The notes beneath the pieces are model-generated. The model did not search any database and was not told the DNA's origin. It was given only the letters and a program-made list of their open reading frames with translations. This document shows, in pieces, positions 11,996 through 24,989 of a stretch of 64,000 nt of DNA. The translations under genes were made by a program, and so were the position numbers. The stretch is from Antedon mediterranea (lineage: Eukaryota > Echinodermata > Crinoidea > Comatulida > Antedonidae): positions 4,590,001-4,654,000 of the forward strand of contig NC_092672.1 in assembly GCF_964355755.1 (NCBI RefSeq). The letters are read 5' to 3'. Each line of letters begins with the position of its first letter. Position 1 is the stretch's first letter.

Positions 11996-13591
11996 ATCAA
12001 ATAAAAAGCATCCTATAATATTTTAAACAGCATCTTTTGACTAGCATCGCAATGATGAATACTTACAACAGGAAAAAGATACTCACAGCCTCTTCTCGTT
12101 AAAATAAAATCTTTGGTTGGATAAATTCAATTTCTCATGTCATAAACAGACATAAAATGTATGTCAACTCTACAATGGAAGACTAATTCCTTCAATTGGA
12201 AACGCCGCAGGGAATACAAAACAACTAAATGCAATAATTGTATAGACGGTCACATTTATGCATGCTGTATTTCACGTTCGTAAAAATCCGTACGAGAGAA
12301 CTTAAGTATCAGAAAAAGCTAGGCCTGAGAAATGTATAGTTAACACAGATGGTTAAGACAAGCTAAAGCCTGTTGACAATACAGATGCTAAAACACATTT
12401 AAGGTAGCTAAGATTCCTGCTAACAGTATCAACAACGCTGAGTTGAATGCCTTGCTTCACTGCTTTGCACAATGTATCATTTACAATCTCGTTAACACAC
12501 ACGTTGATCTCACAGAAATGCACGCAGCCGGTTGCACTGAGCAGAGTGTGTTTTTATGTACGTTCTGATCCCTACTTCACTTCAATACTTCACCTAGTGG
12601 TTTTGATCTGGTCAGCTAAATTACGACAATTTATATTCACTATTGTCGTGTACTGGTAATTATTCGTATGATAAAAAAAAAACCCAAGCAGTTCATTATG
12701 TCTGTACCGTGGCTTGCGTTCATCAATTATCTACCTGCCAGGGTATCTCTCTAGTGGAAATTACGTAAATCAATAATGCAGTTTCATGTGCGTCTATACA
12801 TATTTATTTAACATACAGAAAATTTATTAGTTTTAATATCAAGACGGTTAAATATGTAAATAGCTACTATTAAATTGAAAATATCAGCTCTTATAATATT
12901 CAAGATGTATACTACAAAACATATACGAATAACGGCTTACCATTTACTATCCATAATAATTAATGTCATGACATTAACTTTTAAATTAAATGACATTTTC
13001 AGAACAACAAAAATAGCCTGTAGCAATTTTAGTTGTTCCAAATATATCTATGGGACCATGTCAAAATTATTCTACTGAAGTTACTGCAGTAAACTACATT
13101 TGTTTAGTATTATTTAATGAAGGTTTTTATTAAAGTAATATGATATACATACAGTAGATGATTGCATTGACTGCCTCATAAACTTCTACATTGAAAAACT
13201 AAATCATATGTATCATAAAAATGTTGTTACTGCAGTAAACTGCAGTAGAATAATTTGATAACATGATCTGTAATGGGGATGTTTATCATAAACTATTTAT
13301 ATTTAAATTTACAGCACAACTCAGCTATGATCATTCAATAATTAATATAGGGATAAGAATCTTATTAATTGATAAGTTTTCTTCATGAGCCACTAAGGAT
13401 GAAGTTACTTAATAATTTACAACATGATCATTTTTGCAAATTTAATGAATAATTGAACTGCATGATGAGTAGCAGGAGGCTATTAGATAATAGAGTGAAA
13501 ATTGAGGGGAATAGGGAGGTAGAGGGGGACTGGCCCACAGGAGAATGGCATCAACATTAACTATGCCAGTCAATACAGAGGGTTATTGGTA

Positions 13592-13834
13592 AAGCATCTA
13601 AACATATCAAACTAGTTTGAAAAAAAAAATGTGATGTGCTCAATTAATATGGTAGTGATATGCTCAAATATGGTAGCGATATGCTCAAAAATGGTAGTGA
13701 TATGCTCAAATATGGTAGTGATATGCTCAAATATGGTAGCGATATGCTTCAATATGGTAGTAATATGACATAGTCATGTCCATATGAACACATCACATTT
13801 TTTGTTACAAAGTTTGATAGTGTAGACAGAGTTT
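13592..13834 (-). mobile_element. MITE family B (GATAGTGTAGACAGAG ends) with 21-bp minisatellite
   Basis: The left end ATCAAACTAGTTTGA and the right end AAGTTTGATAGTGTAGACAG are inverted. Between them lie about six units of ATGGTAGTGATATGCTCAAAT. It is the same family as the copies near 17.0, 21.3, 26.6, 36.8, 39.5, 41.0, 53.8, 62.4 and 62.8 kb. Confidence 0.85.
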
Positions 13835-14389
13835 AAAATCTCCATCAAGTAATAGCATCTCTACCACCTTCCAAGAAAAAAATTTCATAGCCATATGGAG
13901 CTATATGCCAATATGTAATTTAAAGTGTTGCATGAAACGTATAATTGTTTTAATTAATTTCTTGAGATAATAAAAGACAAAACAGCATAAAAGTCATGTC
14001 AATGTTTAGATAAGTAGTAATTATGCAGGAATAAATTATAAAAAATACAAAATAAACATAAATTCTCTTTAACTTTATATTTGATAATAAGTCACATATA
14101 ATTAATGTCAAAGCCGTTATTGCGCGATAATGACAGTTTATATAGATCCCAGGGTAGCCAATATAATTCAATGTATCTGGAGTAGAACATTATTGATTAA
14201 TTAATGTTGAGTATGATTAAGCTTCAATTAGTTGGTTTAATCATTTGGGATGTCACATTATAACTAAAGATTTGTTAGATAGTTCTTTTTTTCCCTCATA
14301 ATTATTTTAGGTCAAGATATGAGCACTGTAATTTCCACTATATTAGGTAATAAAAGGAATCTGTATCTGTATAACTGATGTCTCTAATA

Positions 14390-14468
14390 TGTCAACAGGA
14401 GAATCCCTATTGAGGGGATATCTTTGGGACCCAACAAATTGTCCCAATAATACGGGTTTCTACTGAAT
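14390..14468. repeat. Fragment of the TACAGTAGAACC/GGGACACC family
   Basis: GAATCCCTATTGAGGGGATA and GGGACCC are followed by CCCAATAATACGGGTTTCTACTG, which resembles the 3' half of the element at 10603-10817. Confidence 0.5.
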
Positions 14469-14800
14469 AGGAGTTAGCTGTAGTGTTAAAACATATAATT
14501 TTGTACATTCATTTCATATCATATGATGATACCCCTGAACAGAGGTATTTAAAAGAAGGAGTTCTATTGTATGGTAAAAAACAGTAGTAAATATAATGAT
14601 ATGATATAATTTCAGCAAACCATTATATCAATGATGATGATGACAAAATGAAATGCCGATGATTATTATTATTATAAATATAATACTGAATTATCATGAT
14701 CATAATAAAATATAATGATAATGTAGTACGTTGAAGTCTCAAAATCCCATCCTTGATATAAAAAAAAAAATATATGTTTAAAAAATAATAATTTACTTAC

Positions 14801-14884
14801 GAGTACTTGTGAACGCTGGTGTTCTACATCAAACTGCTTTTGTAAAGTTTCACATTCTATTTTTTGTTGGGTAACCTCATCTTC
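14801..14884 (-). CDS. RIMBP: RIM-binding protein, coiled-coil exon 6
   Basis: This 28-codon exon of 84 bp is phase 0 at both ends. The acceptor is GATTTTTTTATAG and the donor GTAAGT. The product EDEVTQQKIECETLQKQFDV continues as EHQRSQVL, exactly four heptads long. It resembles the CEELELQL segment of vertebrate RIM-binding proteins. It was too short to appear as a long ORF and was found by looking for spliced phase-0 helices between exons 5 and 7. Confidence 0.82.
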
Positions 14885-15601
14885 CTATAAAAAAAATCAT
14901 AAATAAAATTGTATCAGTCAATCAATCATTCCATTTTAAAGAGCCAATCCAACTATCATTGTCCATGGGATTGTCAATAAGAATTGTGTTTTAGAATCTA
15001 GGTACAATGGCAGTCTACTTGTTTCCGGAGCTCAGCATTTGCTGGGTCCGAAGTCGAGGCTAGGCTATGCCTATAAGCCCCTCTTCAAAATAACATCAAA
15101 TCTTTAATACGGTGCAAATTTTATGTCTGATCTAGTAGTGAAAGTCCGGTATGAAATTAAAATGATCAAACAATATCTTATCTGGCTTTCAGAAGACCAT
15201 ATACTCCCTCTTTTCTCCACTGCTATACCGAATAAATCAATCAATTTCTACCATACTTACATTAAGTGAATTTGATTTTTCTTTAAATATCCAAAAAATA
15301 AAGACAAATAAAAGACACAAAACTACAAAGTGAAAAAACATGTCCACCCTTCAGATCAAGAGACGAAATAAAAGAATTGAACTTTGCTTGTAAATTAGTA
15401 ACATTCCTGGTAGCTGATTGTGAAGATGCAAACTAGCTTACAAATGTTAAGTAAGTTTTAAAGTACCTTTGAACATACTCAACATGTTTTGAGATTTAAT
15501 GATAAGATTAGAAAGTTAAATGTGTGCCAACCAATATTGCAAAAAGAAAAGAAAAGAAAAAGAAAGAACTAATCAATCTCCCCTCATCCTTTTAATACAA
15601 A

Positions 15602-15766
15602 ATTAGACATGTGAAAATTAGACATGTGAAAATTAGACATGTGAAAATTAGACATGTGAAAATTAGACATGTGAAAATTAGACATGTCAAAATTAGACAT
15701 GTCAAAATTAGACATGTCAAAATTAGACATGTCAAAATTAGACATGTCAAAATTAGACATGTCAAA
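15602..15766 (+). repeat. 15-bp minisatellite (AAAATTAGACATGTG)
   Basis: Eleven nearly perfect units are present. The first block has GTG and the later block GTC at the variable base, so the array is two homogenised halves. The open frame through it is an artefact of a unit length divisible by three. Confidence 0.95.
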
Positions 15767-17028
15767 GCAGTGTTAACCAGTATTGCAAAAAGGAATGACC
15801 ATCTCTCCCATCTTTTGAATATGAAATTGGATATTGGGGTGATTCCATTGCCTGAATCATTCCCAATGTGGTTAATACAGTATAAAAAATAGAGTAGATT
15901 AAGAAACTTTTATATTTGTACACTGTTAATTTATGGTTTATGTGGAGCAGTTACTTATGGTGCACAAAAATAAAACATATAAAATTATTTAAACAAAATG
16001 GACATTTATAACAAAAATGTCATTTGAAGTACAAACAAAATTAGAAAATAAAATCAACGCAATCAAATCTCCTCATTATAAAGGTGACAAAACAAATTAT
16101 AAGATGAATTATTTCCTGATGATTATGGAGCCTATTGTAAGGTTCAAACAAGCTCGTAGCTTGGACATACATGCTGATAACAATAATGCAATGAAATATT
16201 TGTATATGTCTTTACTAATATTTATTGGATAATGTATTTGCATCAGCGGCACACGTTAGACAATAGCTACTAATGGTGTGTCCAAAAAAGGAAAGTAAAC
16301 ATGTTACTGAAGCTAAGTTAATATCATATTACTGTAGCGGCACATTCTAGATAATACCTGGCATAAAAATCAGTAAAACTTAATAAAACTAAAGAACTTA
16401 CCGGTAAAGCTTATATCTTATGTATATATAATGTATTTTGACATAAATAAATTTATAAATATTTAATGAAATTTAAAATAAAAAATATTAAAACTGTGAT
16501 GGGTGTGGTACTGTAACCATGAATTTATGTCAGATCTACACATTAAATGTCTCCTATTTTATGTTCAATGTGTGAATATACAGACCAGGCTAGCCATAGC
16601 ATGGAGGAAATCTATATCTAGGCATTTTGTATTGAATTCACAGAACACTTGATTAAATTGATCTAAATTCAAAGTTTCTTATTAATTATGAAATAGTAAA
16701 TGAGCACCTTCGTTAAAATAATCAGTGCTTTCTGTAAACATTTTATTTATTTAGACTACAGTTCTGATATATTAGTTACACTTAATTCTAATTGGTCAGA
16801 TGAAGTAAGCAACATTTATCTTGACAACAAACTATATCCAGATGGTTTAAATGTGATTACAGCATGAAATATTAACCATCTGATTTTCAGATTTAAAGGA
16901 TATTTCACACATATTTAATGTATTCCAATCTGTGCCTGTTATATAATTTAAAGAAGTATAGATTGCACAATATCCCGGATCCAGTAGACGCTCCTTAAAA
17001 TTCAAGCATAGTATCGTAAGATAAACCA

Positions 17029-17165
17029 ATAAAGGCTGTCTATACACTATCAAACTTTGTGACAAAAAAGTGTGATGCGCCCAAATATGGACATGATATG
17101 GGCATATTACTACCATATTTGGGCTCATCACACTTTTTTGACAAACTAGTTTGAGCTTTAGTGAT
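17029..17165 (+). mobile_element. MITE family B, short copy
   Basis: GGCTGTCTATACACTATCAA and CAAACTAGTTTGAGCTTTAG form the ends. One ACTACCATATTTGGGC unit is present, so this is close to the unexpanded form. Confidence 0.85.
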
Positions 17166-19167
17166 ATGTAGATATGATACGTTTCTCTAAAAGTTTGACC
17201 AACCATTTATTTTGTACTATGTATTAGAATAGCCAATAGTTGTTCTGCTGTATCAAGTAAACCAAGAATTAGTTGAGTGTTTGCATTGAATATACATTAA
17301 ATTAATACCGATGCCAATACTATGAAGAGCAAATTCAATACTAATTGAAAACCAGTTAGTGTTCTTAATTAAATCTGCATCTGGTTTTTGCACAGTAAAC
17401 AACTTAAAGGAAGTGACTACTTCAGAATGGATATATCTTCACATTTTGTTTTCTGATTGTTTTGGCACAGGAAAGGGATGTGCAGACTTTGGTTCAAGAC
17501 TTGTCTGTGCCATCTTGTTGACTTTACTGCCGGTGTTTATCCATGCATGGTTCTGTCTAAAGAACACTTGATTATAGTAGTTATCTCCTAGTTTTGTATC
17601 AAGGCACAGTATTGTTTGGATTATTAACACAAACTTTAAAAATGGATATTAAATAGTAATGAATCATCTCCTAGGTGGTAATCATAGGCAGAGTATTGTG
17701 GCTGTGGATTATTAGGACTCCAACACAAACTTTAAAAATGGGCGAAATTAGTGTAGATTAAACATGAAACTTGATTTCTGCTGTTTACTTGAGGACTGTT
17801 ATTGATGTGGGTAAAAACTATAAATACTAATCTATGGCTTCTGCATCATCAGGAGAGGAGGGTTAATTAAGCCAATTGTAACAAGCTTTGGCATCGATTA
17901 CCATCATAGCTTCCCTGACAATTTCCAATTCGCTGCAGGTGATATCCTTCAGTAAGTTCCATAATGTAATAATCTATATCTCATTTGTATGCTTAATACT
18001 GAATTGATAAATACGTCTAATTTGCATCAATATATTAACCTTATCTTTGTTTTGATTTAAATGGGTAATTAGGCGAGAGTGATACTGCTGAAAGCATCAT
18101 TAGCGATTTGACAGGTCATTGCAACAAAAAAATAAAAACAAATTTTGGCCAGGCATTTTTCAATGGGCTGAAAAGAATTGAAAAAAGAAACATTTTGTGC
18201 CAGGCAAAATTGAATAGTATATTGAAAAGTACTAAATGAAATCCAGTGGCCATATTCACCATTCAGACTACGGATACACAATTGTAACATTCTACAATAA
18301 ATACTTAAGTGAGGTATTTAAACATTTATTGACTTAAGTGAAATAATTAGTATTTAAAGGAAATATCTTACTACTATAGTACTGTATAAGTATTTTGGTT
18401 TAAACACTATTTCATCTGAAACAATGTCAAAATTCAGATACATACACTTTTATTTATTTCCTTCGTAGGAGTAACCATGTTTATCTACTATTTTCAGAAA
18501 TATCTGACTGAATAAATCTTTTATTTGTTAAACACTTGAATCTATATTTTTAATCATCAACCCACTCCCGGTAATTCTCCCATCGCAAGGGACTGCTTTC
18601 TGCATTTATGAGGAATTTATTCAGGTCATCGCTCACGCTCGGACTTCTGAAGATTAAAATATGATAATCTCAACATGGCTAATGACTGGACGTTCGCAAG
18701 TCGCAGCATTAAAGTTCAGTTTTTAAGAGAAAGGATTAAAGTGGTTTAATAGATAACTTAATTACTTTCTGATGTTAATTGCATAAACATAATGAATTGA
18801 TTTACCATTTTTTTTGGAACGGTTATTAGATTTTCATGTTTTATAGTTATAGAGCATTTTGTCTTCCTATATAATTAAAATTGTGCATGAACATAAATAA
18901 ATCCCTTCAGCTAAAATTAACACAGATGATCAATTTCAAGATATACAGTATTTTTCTTTACGGAAAAACACTATGGTGATTTACTTTTCCATAATATAAT
19001 TTCTAATATTGGATGGTAACGATTTATTTTTATTAATAATACATTTCCCAAGTTACGTCAAGAGAACTAATGCCAACCATAAATACTATTTTATATAAAG
19101 ACTGTAGACATTAAGAAACAATCATGAGACATCAACTCCAGACATCCATTCAGACTGTTAATGGAAA

Positions 19168-19372
19168 ATCATCATAAAACTACATTTTGTAACCAATTTA
19201 GAGATATAACACTAGGCCAACTTTTCTACAAGAGGGGTAAAAATCGGCATGAGCTAGGCCTATTTAATCATAGAACTACATTTTGTAAACCAGTTTAGAG
19301 ATAACAATAGTCCAATTTTCTACAAGAGGGGTAATAATCGGTATGAGCTAGGCTAGGCCTATTACCATCTAG
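19168..19372 (+). repeat. Tandem duplication of about 100 bp
   Basis: ACTACATTTTGTAA...TTTAGAGATA, then TTTTCTACAAGAGGGGTAA...TCGG, then TATGAGCTAGGC, occurs twice in direct order. Confidence 0.85.
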
Positions 19373-21002
19373 CTGTTAGCCTCTGAAAAGCAAACCTCAA
19401 CACTAAAGAGAACTTTTTGTTCGAACATCTCCCTCTCTCACCTCCTTGACAACAGACATGCAGTGTAAGTGGCCTAGAGTTTAAACTCAATTAATCATTT
19501 GGATATCACTAAACCCTAACAATTACCATCTATACAATAATAAATATTATAGGATATAACCCCGAGATACAAAGATGTTGAACCCAACTGTTCCAGACAA
19601 CAACATGATAAGTTTACAAACCAGAAGAAATCGCCTGTGACAAATTATTGATTTATGTGTGATAATAAGATAATAAGATTGTGCTTTAAACACGTATGAG
19701 ATAAAACGTGACAAAACAAGATGTGGAGTAGAAGAAAACGAGTGTCCATGCGAGTTATGTGGTAATTATGACATAGGAGAAGAATGGAAAATAAGCGATG
19801 CAGCAACAAGAAAAACATGAAAATGCGCTTTGAATTGAGCATTGCTTGGTCATGATTACTTTCATCTTTCTATTATAAGATTCCCGGTTTTTGTTCAGAA
19901 TCAAATGTACATTCAATGTTTGGATGTCAAAATTTAGTATATTTAACAATGCTTTACAGAAAAAATCCATCTAAAAATCTGCGTTTACATCTGCTACTTC
20001 CAATTTGTAATCATCACTTTTTGAATTGTTACAGTTTGTGCCAAACCTTAGGAAACGGTAGAGAATTGAAGATTTGATTTTTGGATTTTGAATAGTCAGC
20101 ACACATGTCATCATAATTGCTATTCCTCAGAAGGATCTGTATATATATGTGTTTAAATTGTCATTTCGAGTGATGTGGTGGTATTAAAGTTTATAAAGAC
20201 AAAATAAATTATCTGCATTCTTTAATAGTCCTAGCTGTATTTCGGAACACAACATAGAATTACAATATTTCTGATTCAAGCATCGTAATATTGATTTATG
20301 TTTTAATATCCCTATTGCAACCTACAAATCATACCATTGTTAATTAAATTTTAATTAAAGTTATACCCGCCATATCACACAAGATTCTAAAAAATAAAGT
20401 CCCTTTCACATTGAAAGTTTCTATAACCACTTATCATAATAAGTATTCACACATGAATGCTGATGCTTAAAAAGAAATCAAATGAAATTGTCGAAAGTAG
20501 GTTCGTTGCTTGATAACAAATAAATTGATATGACACCATGGAATAATTACCAATTACTTAGGTGGTAGAATGCATTAAGTTACTGCATGATGAGTTAAAA
20601 TTAACTATATTGTGATGTTACATAGTGCTTTTGTAATTTTTATTGTCTGTACATACTTTGCATATTACCATATATGGAAATAAGCCCTTTTATAATGCAA
20701 AATATTATTTTATGAAATCAGGTAGATATAAGAGTACAGTAGAACAAACCTATTCAAGAGAAACTCTCCAGTGTAAATCACTCTTGTAAAATAAACAAGG
20801 GGAAATATACAATTTAACACTATAACATTGTTGATAATGGAATGAAGATAAAGATAATTGTCTGTTAAATAAATCTGTTAGATGTACATCGATATAAAAA
20901 GTGCAAAATTAATGTGAATTTCTTGCCTCATTATTTAATAATGTAATAATTAATGAGCTATGAACGACTAGTTTTAATATAAAACAAAATATTGTTACTT
21001 AC

Positions 21003-21113
21003 CAATAGCTGTGTTTGTACGTTTGATTGCTCAAGCCCGTTAAGCTCCTTACGTAACGCTTTGTTGGTCTCCTCAAGTGCTTGATAGCCAATGGTGTTAC
21101 TGCTAGGATCGTG
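21003..21113 (-). CDS. RIMBP: RIM-binding protein, coiled-coil exon 5
   Basis: This 37-codon exon of 111 bp is phase 0 at both ends, with acceptor TTTCTTTTAG and donor GTAAGT. It encodes HDPSSNTIGY then QALEETNKALRKELNGLEQS and NVQTQLL. The first ten residues are a hydrophilic linker and the rest is heptad-patterned. It corresponds to the less conserved middle coiled coil of the family. It is assigned by exon phase, strand and position between the diagnostic flanking exons. Confidence 0.82.
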
Positions 21114-21255
21114 CTAAAAGAAACAAAACAATAAAAACCATTTATGACAGTGCAACAATAATCTACGGAGAATTCTACTGTAAGTGTTCCACGTTTTTAT
21201 ACCAAAATACTGCCTCCACATGACGTCAAACATAATTATAACCAACTTTGAAAAT

Positions 21256-21427
21256 AAAGCTCTGTCTACACTATCAAACTTTATCGTGACAAAAAAATGT
21301 GATATGCCCATACAGTATATGAAAACGACATCATATTACAGTACTACTATATTTGGGCATATCACTAGAATATTCGGGAACAACACCATTGTTTTGTTAA
21401 ACTAGTTTGATATTGTAGAACTTTAAA
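21256..21427 (+). mobile_element. MITE family B copy
   Basis: AAAGCTCTGTCTACACTATC begins the copy and AAACTAGTTTGATATTGTAG closes it. The internal minisatellite is nearly absent. Confidence 0.85.
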
Positions 21428-21532
21428 ATTGATAAGTGAGAATTCTATCTAACATTTTGAGTAACATGTTTTGGAGCAAAAATACATGAAATATAAATAA
21501 CAACTAGACATGTAACTCGTCACTTTGACGAG

Positions 21533-23357
21533 TTAGTTATCCGCACGACAAACGCCACGTGCACGTCATACGTTAGAATATTGCACAAAGAAAAAATTAT
21601 GGCATTATGACCTGATCTGAAGAATATGATATGTTGTTAGTGCTGAATTCTGTCAATTTTGTGTCATATAGTATATACATGCAAACAGTATAATCTGTAT
21701 ACATGTTACATACAGTGTAGAATAGGTGAAATTACGGGACCCGCCATTTATTCAAATTTGTAACATGGCGACGGTATCAAGATGAAACACTAAGGTAGCA
21801 ATTTCGGAAGCAAATTATCTCAGCAACAACATATTAACGTGTAGAAGAAATTTGAATACGTTTAATATTGATGCGCGCTCTTTTAAATATAATGAACTGT
21901 TGTTAGTGCTGAATTCTGTCAATTTTGTGTCATATAGTATATACATGCAAACAGTATAATCTGTATACATGTTACATACAGTGTAGAATAGGTGAAATTA
22001 CGGGACCCGCCATTTATTCAAATTTGTAACATGGCGACGGTATCAAGATGAAACACTAAGATAGCAATTTCGGAAGCAAATTATCTCAGCAACAACATAT
22101 TAACGTGTAGAAGAAATTTGAATACGTTTAATATTGATGCGCGCTCTTTTAAATATAATGAACTATGATGCAAAAGAAGAAAATACGACTTTTTTTATTT
22201 AACTTGCAATATGATGACGTCACAGCATCTGATTGGCAAAATGTTCACATGATTTAATATCTACAATCCAAGAGCTTCCAAAAAATGTTTTAATCGTGAT
22301 TATCACAATTTATTTTGACGGGCTATTACAGATTAAAATTTACTGTAAAGATGAAATTAATGACCCACGTAATTAAAATTTTTAGGCATGATGACGTCAT
22401 AAAAATTAAAATATTTTTATCTCATGCGAAAGATAGTTGATTGACCTAGACAATATTAAAATCTCGGAGAAAAAGAAATACGTATAAGCGTGATGCGCTC
22501 CATTGAATGTGATGAGCAATAACGAAAGCCAAAAAAATCCTATATTTTACATTCGTGTGGCCATATGATGACGTCACAACATCCGTGAGGTAAAAATTCT
22601 GCATGAATTCATATCTACAACATATCTGCTTACATATTAAGTTAAAAAAATTAGGGGTAATCGTTGATCCTGAGAAGCTATAAAACATTCAAAATAGGCA
22701 TAATTTTGACAACATTTTGTAACTTTTTCAACTAAAACGCGCGCAAATGGGCTAAATCAACGTGTTCGTATGACGTAATTTTTATTTGAAATGATGTCAA
22801 TCTTTTTGAAAATGACTAGTAAAGGCTGGAAAATCACAATTCAAGAGAAAAAAACATGATTTTCATGCTCTATGCGCACCGTGCGCGTAATATTTTTCGC
22901 GCGCGCGGTAATTTTGTACATGCTTAAAATGACATGAAACGCGTAGAAAGTTGATTAGAAATTATTTTTGCGCATTTTGAAATTTTAAATGCGCGTGCGC
23001 GCGTAACTTTGTGTAAAACACGCAATTTTTTTCAAACAGAAAGTTAGCGCATGATATAAATTAAACTTTCACAAAGTGTCAATTAAAAATCACTTTTAGT
23101 TTTTAATCTATGATCAATCATAAAAAACCATAAAATCGCGCGTAAGTCACGTTGCGCAACTCTGACGTAATTCAAAAATAGGAGGTGCACAACTTCACGT
23201 AAATGCCCACATGTTGTCAAAGTTATAAAATGTTATGTTTACACATTTTAGAGAAACGCTCTACACAAAAATAGCGAGAAAGAAAGAAGAATAATACAGA
23301 AAAAAATATTGATCCCATACAATAACAAGGAGTTATCCGCCAAGTGCGGATAACTAA
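21533..23357. mobile_element. 1.8-kb non-autonomous element with GTTATCCGCAC ends
   Basis: TTAGTTATCCGCAC at the left and GTGCGGATAACTAA at the right are inverted repeats with possible TA target duplications. Just outside or inside each end is a short hairpin: CTCGTCACTTTGACGAG on the left and GTTATCCGCCAAGTGCGGATAAC on the right. The interior has an abrupt CpG-rich character (GCGCGCGCGG), three TGACGTCA palindromes and a 266-bp duplication. No transposase ORF is seen. The superfamily is uncertain. Confidence 0.6.
21632..22163 (+). repeat. Near-perfect 266-bp tandem duplication
   Basis: The copies at 21632-21897 and 21898-22163 differ at apparently one base (AAGGTAGC versus AAGATAGC), implying a recent duplication. 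Each ends ...TTTAAATATAATGAACT. Confidence 0.95.
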
Positions 23358-23534
23358 TAAGCAGAATTTAAGGGTGGGATTAAATTAAAAATGGACTTTA
23401 TATCAAAGTCCTATGTATCAAACTTAGGGTTTGGGATTATATTGGGTTATATGGCAATGCAGAAAGCAATTTCAAATGTTTTGCTCTCTAAATGGAATTA
23501 ATTTAAATATACAGTTATGCTATATTCATCTTTA

Positions 23535-23715
23535 AGGGTCTTTCACACCTGTTCCGGCACGGTTCCGGTCCGGCGCCGGAAAATCCAATCGAACGCCAAT
23601 GTTTCGTTTTCACGCGGCTACGCACATATCGATTGGCGCATAGCCGCGTGAAAACGAAACATTGATGTTCGATTCGCCGGACCGGAACCGTGCCGGAACA
23701 GGTGTGAAAGACCCT
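23535..23715. mobile_element. GC-rich foldback element (near-perfect hairpin)
   Basis: AGGGTCTTTCACACCTGTTC...GGTCCGGCG is mirrored by CGCCGGACC...GAACAGGTGTGAAAGACCCT. An inner arm CCAATGTTTCGTTTTCACGC is mirrored by GCGTGAAAACGAAACATTG. Only about a dozen central bases are unpaired. The flanks are TTA on both sides, a possible 3-bp target duplication. Confidence 0.9.
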
Positions 23716-24989
23716 TTACTCGGAATGAATCCTTCATTAGAGAGAAACCTGATGATCATCTCTAGGAAACATTGATTCTAAAAATTATAGAAATCAGAGA
23801 GCAATTTTTTATTTCTTTGAAATAAGAGTTTACTATATAACATAAAATATTTGTGACATTCAATGCTGTTAGTTCAATAAATTTTAGTAGAAAAATGACA
23901 TAGTTTCAGACATGTCTGATTTTACATTCTTTACATAGTAGTAGAAATTGCAAAAATGAATAATGTTCCATGTTATTACAAATTTTTTAGTATTAATATT
24001 TAATTAGAAGTTATTTCAAACAATTTAGCTATACAAAAACTGCAGTAAAAATTATGTTTGAAAACAAATTTTTTTAAGATATATATATTTTTTTCTGTTT
24101 TTAAATATTTTTTTTTTTACAAATTAGTTTCTTCTAAATAATAACTATTGCTTTGCATGGAAAAATTCTCTAGATTTTTTTTTTAAATTGTTAAATGGTA
24201 ATAACTAACCACATAAATAATCCAAGATTCAAGAAATGTTATTGGTCCATTTAAAATGGAAATTCATTTTTCTTTAAACCATAAAACTACAAAGAAAAAT
24301 ACAGCACATTGCAAAAATGCTATAGGCCAATGCTAAAATAAATCCAGGTGCAAACAATTGTCAAAAGTACATTTTCCCAGTGCGAACATGGCTTAAGAAG
24401 TCTCTTTAACCTCTATGACCTGTTCACACCAACCATAACTCTTGTTTGTAGCATTACATCCATCCATTTAGATGGATTAACAGCACAAAATAGTTCATGG
24501 TACTCTATCAAACAATGATTTCTAAGTATTTAAAAATCTATGAATTCGTTCACGACACAAAGCATAAATACATTTTGTCAAAAACACCTGTTAAATTGCC
24601 ATGTACTTCAATCAATGCTTTACAAACAACGAGTGTACCGACCAATCAATAACAGGCTTAGTACTTAATTAAAGAATCTCGATTTTGAAATTAAAAGACC
24701 GACGAGCGTGACAACTAACGATGAACAGTAAGGGGAATGCAATTAAAAGTTGGGGTACGATTGATGATTATAGCGGATGCAGTTTAATTAGATGAAATAT
24801 GGGAAAGTTAAAAATTAAATGAGACAGTTGGGAAATCCCCTGATTTGTATACACATATGGCATATCAATTTGTATTAAACATTTAATAATATTATAATAG
24901 CATTAACCCTAAATGTTTTACTCCATCTCCTAAAACGCATACATTTTTACTTTAAATTTATTACTTTCATTATTTACTTACAGTAGAAG

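Larger units (their letters stand above)
9272..14800 (-). other. RIMBP: Intron between RIMBP exons 6 and 7
   Basis: This intron contains a SINE (10335-10580), a TACAGTAGAA-ended element (10603-10817), a TTAA-flanked MITE (10976-11660), a tandem duplication (11720-11995) and a MITE with a 21-bp minisatellite (13592-13834). A GGGATATC/GGGTTTCTACTG fragment lies at 14390-14465. Nothing coding was seen from 12000 to 13590. Confidence 0.8.
14885..21002 (-). other. RIMBP: Intron between RIMBP exons 5 and 6
   Basis: The intron holds a 15-bp minisatellite (15602-15766), MITE B (17029-17165), a diverged duplication around 17570-17760 (shared CACAAACTTTAAAAATGG) and a tandem duplication (19168-19372). 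Other stretches show nothing recognisable. Confidence 0.8.

Noticed and set aside
15611-15892. Lys-Ile-Arg-His-Val repeat protein
   Set aside because: It is a translation of the 15-bp minisatellite with no conserved context.
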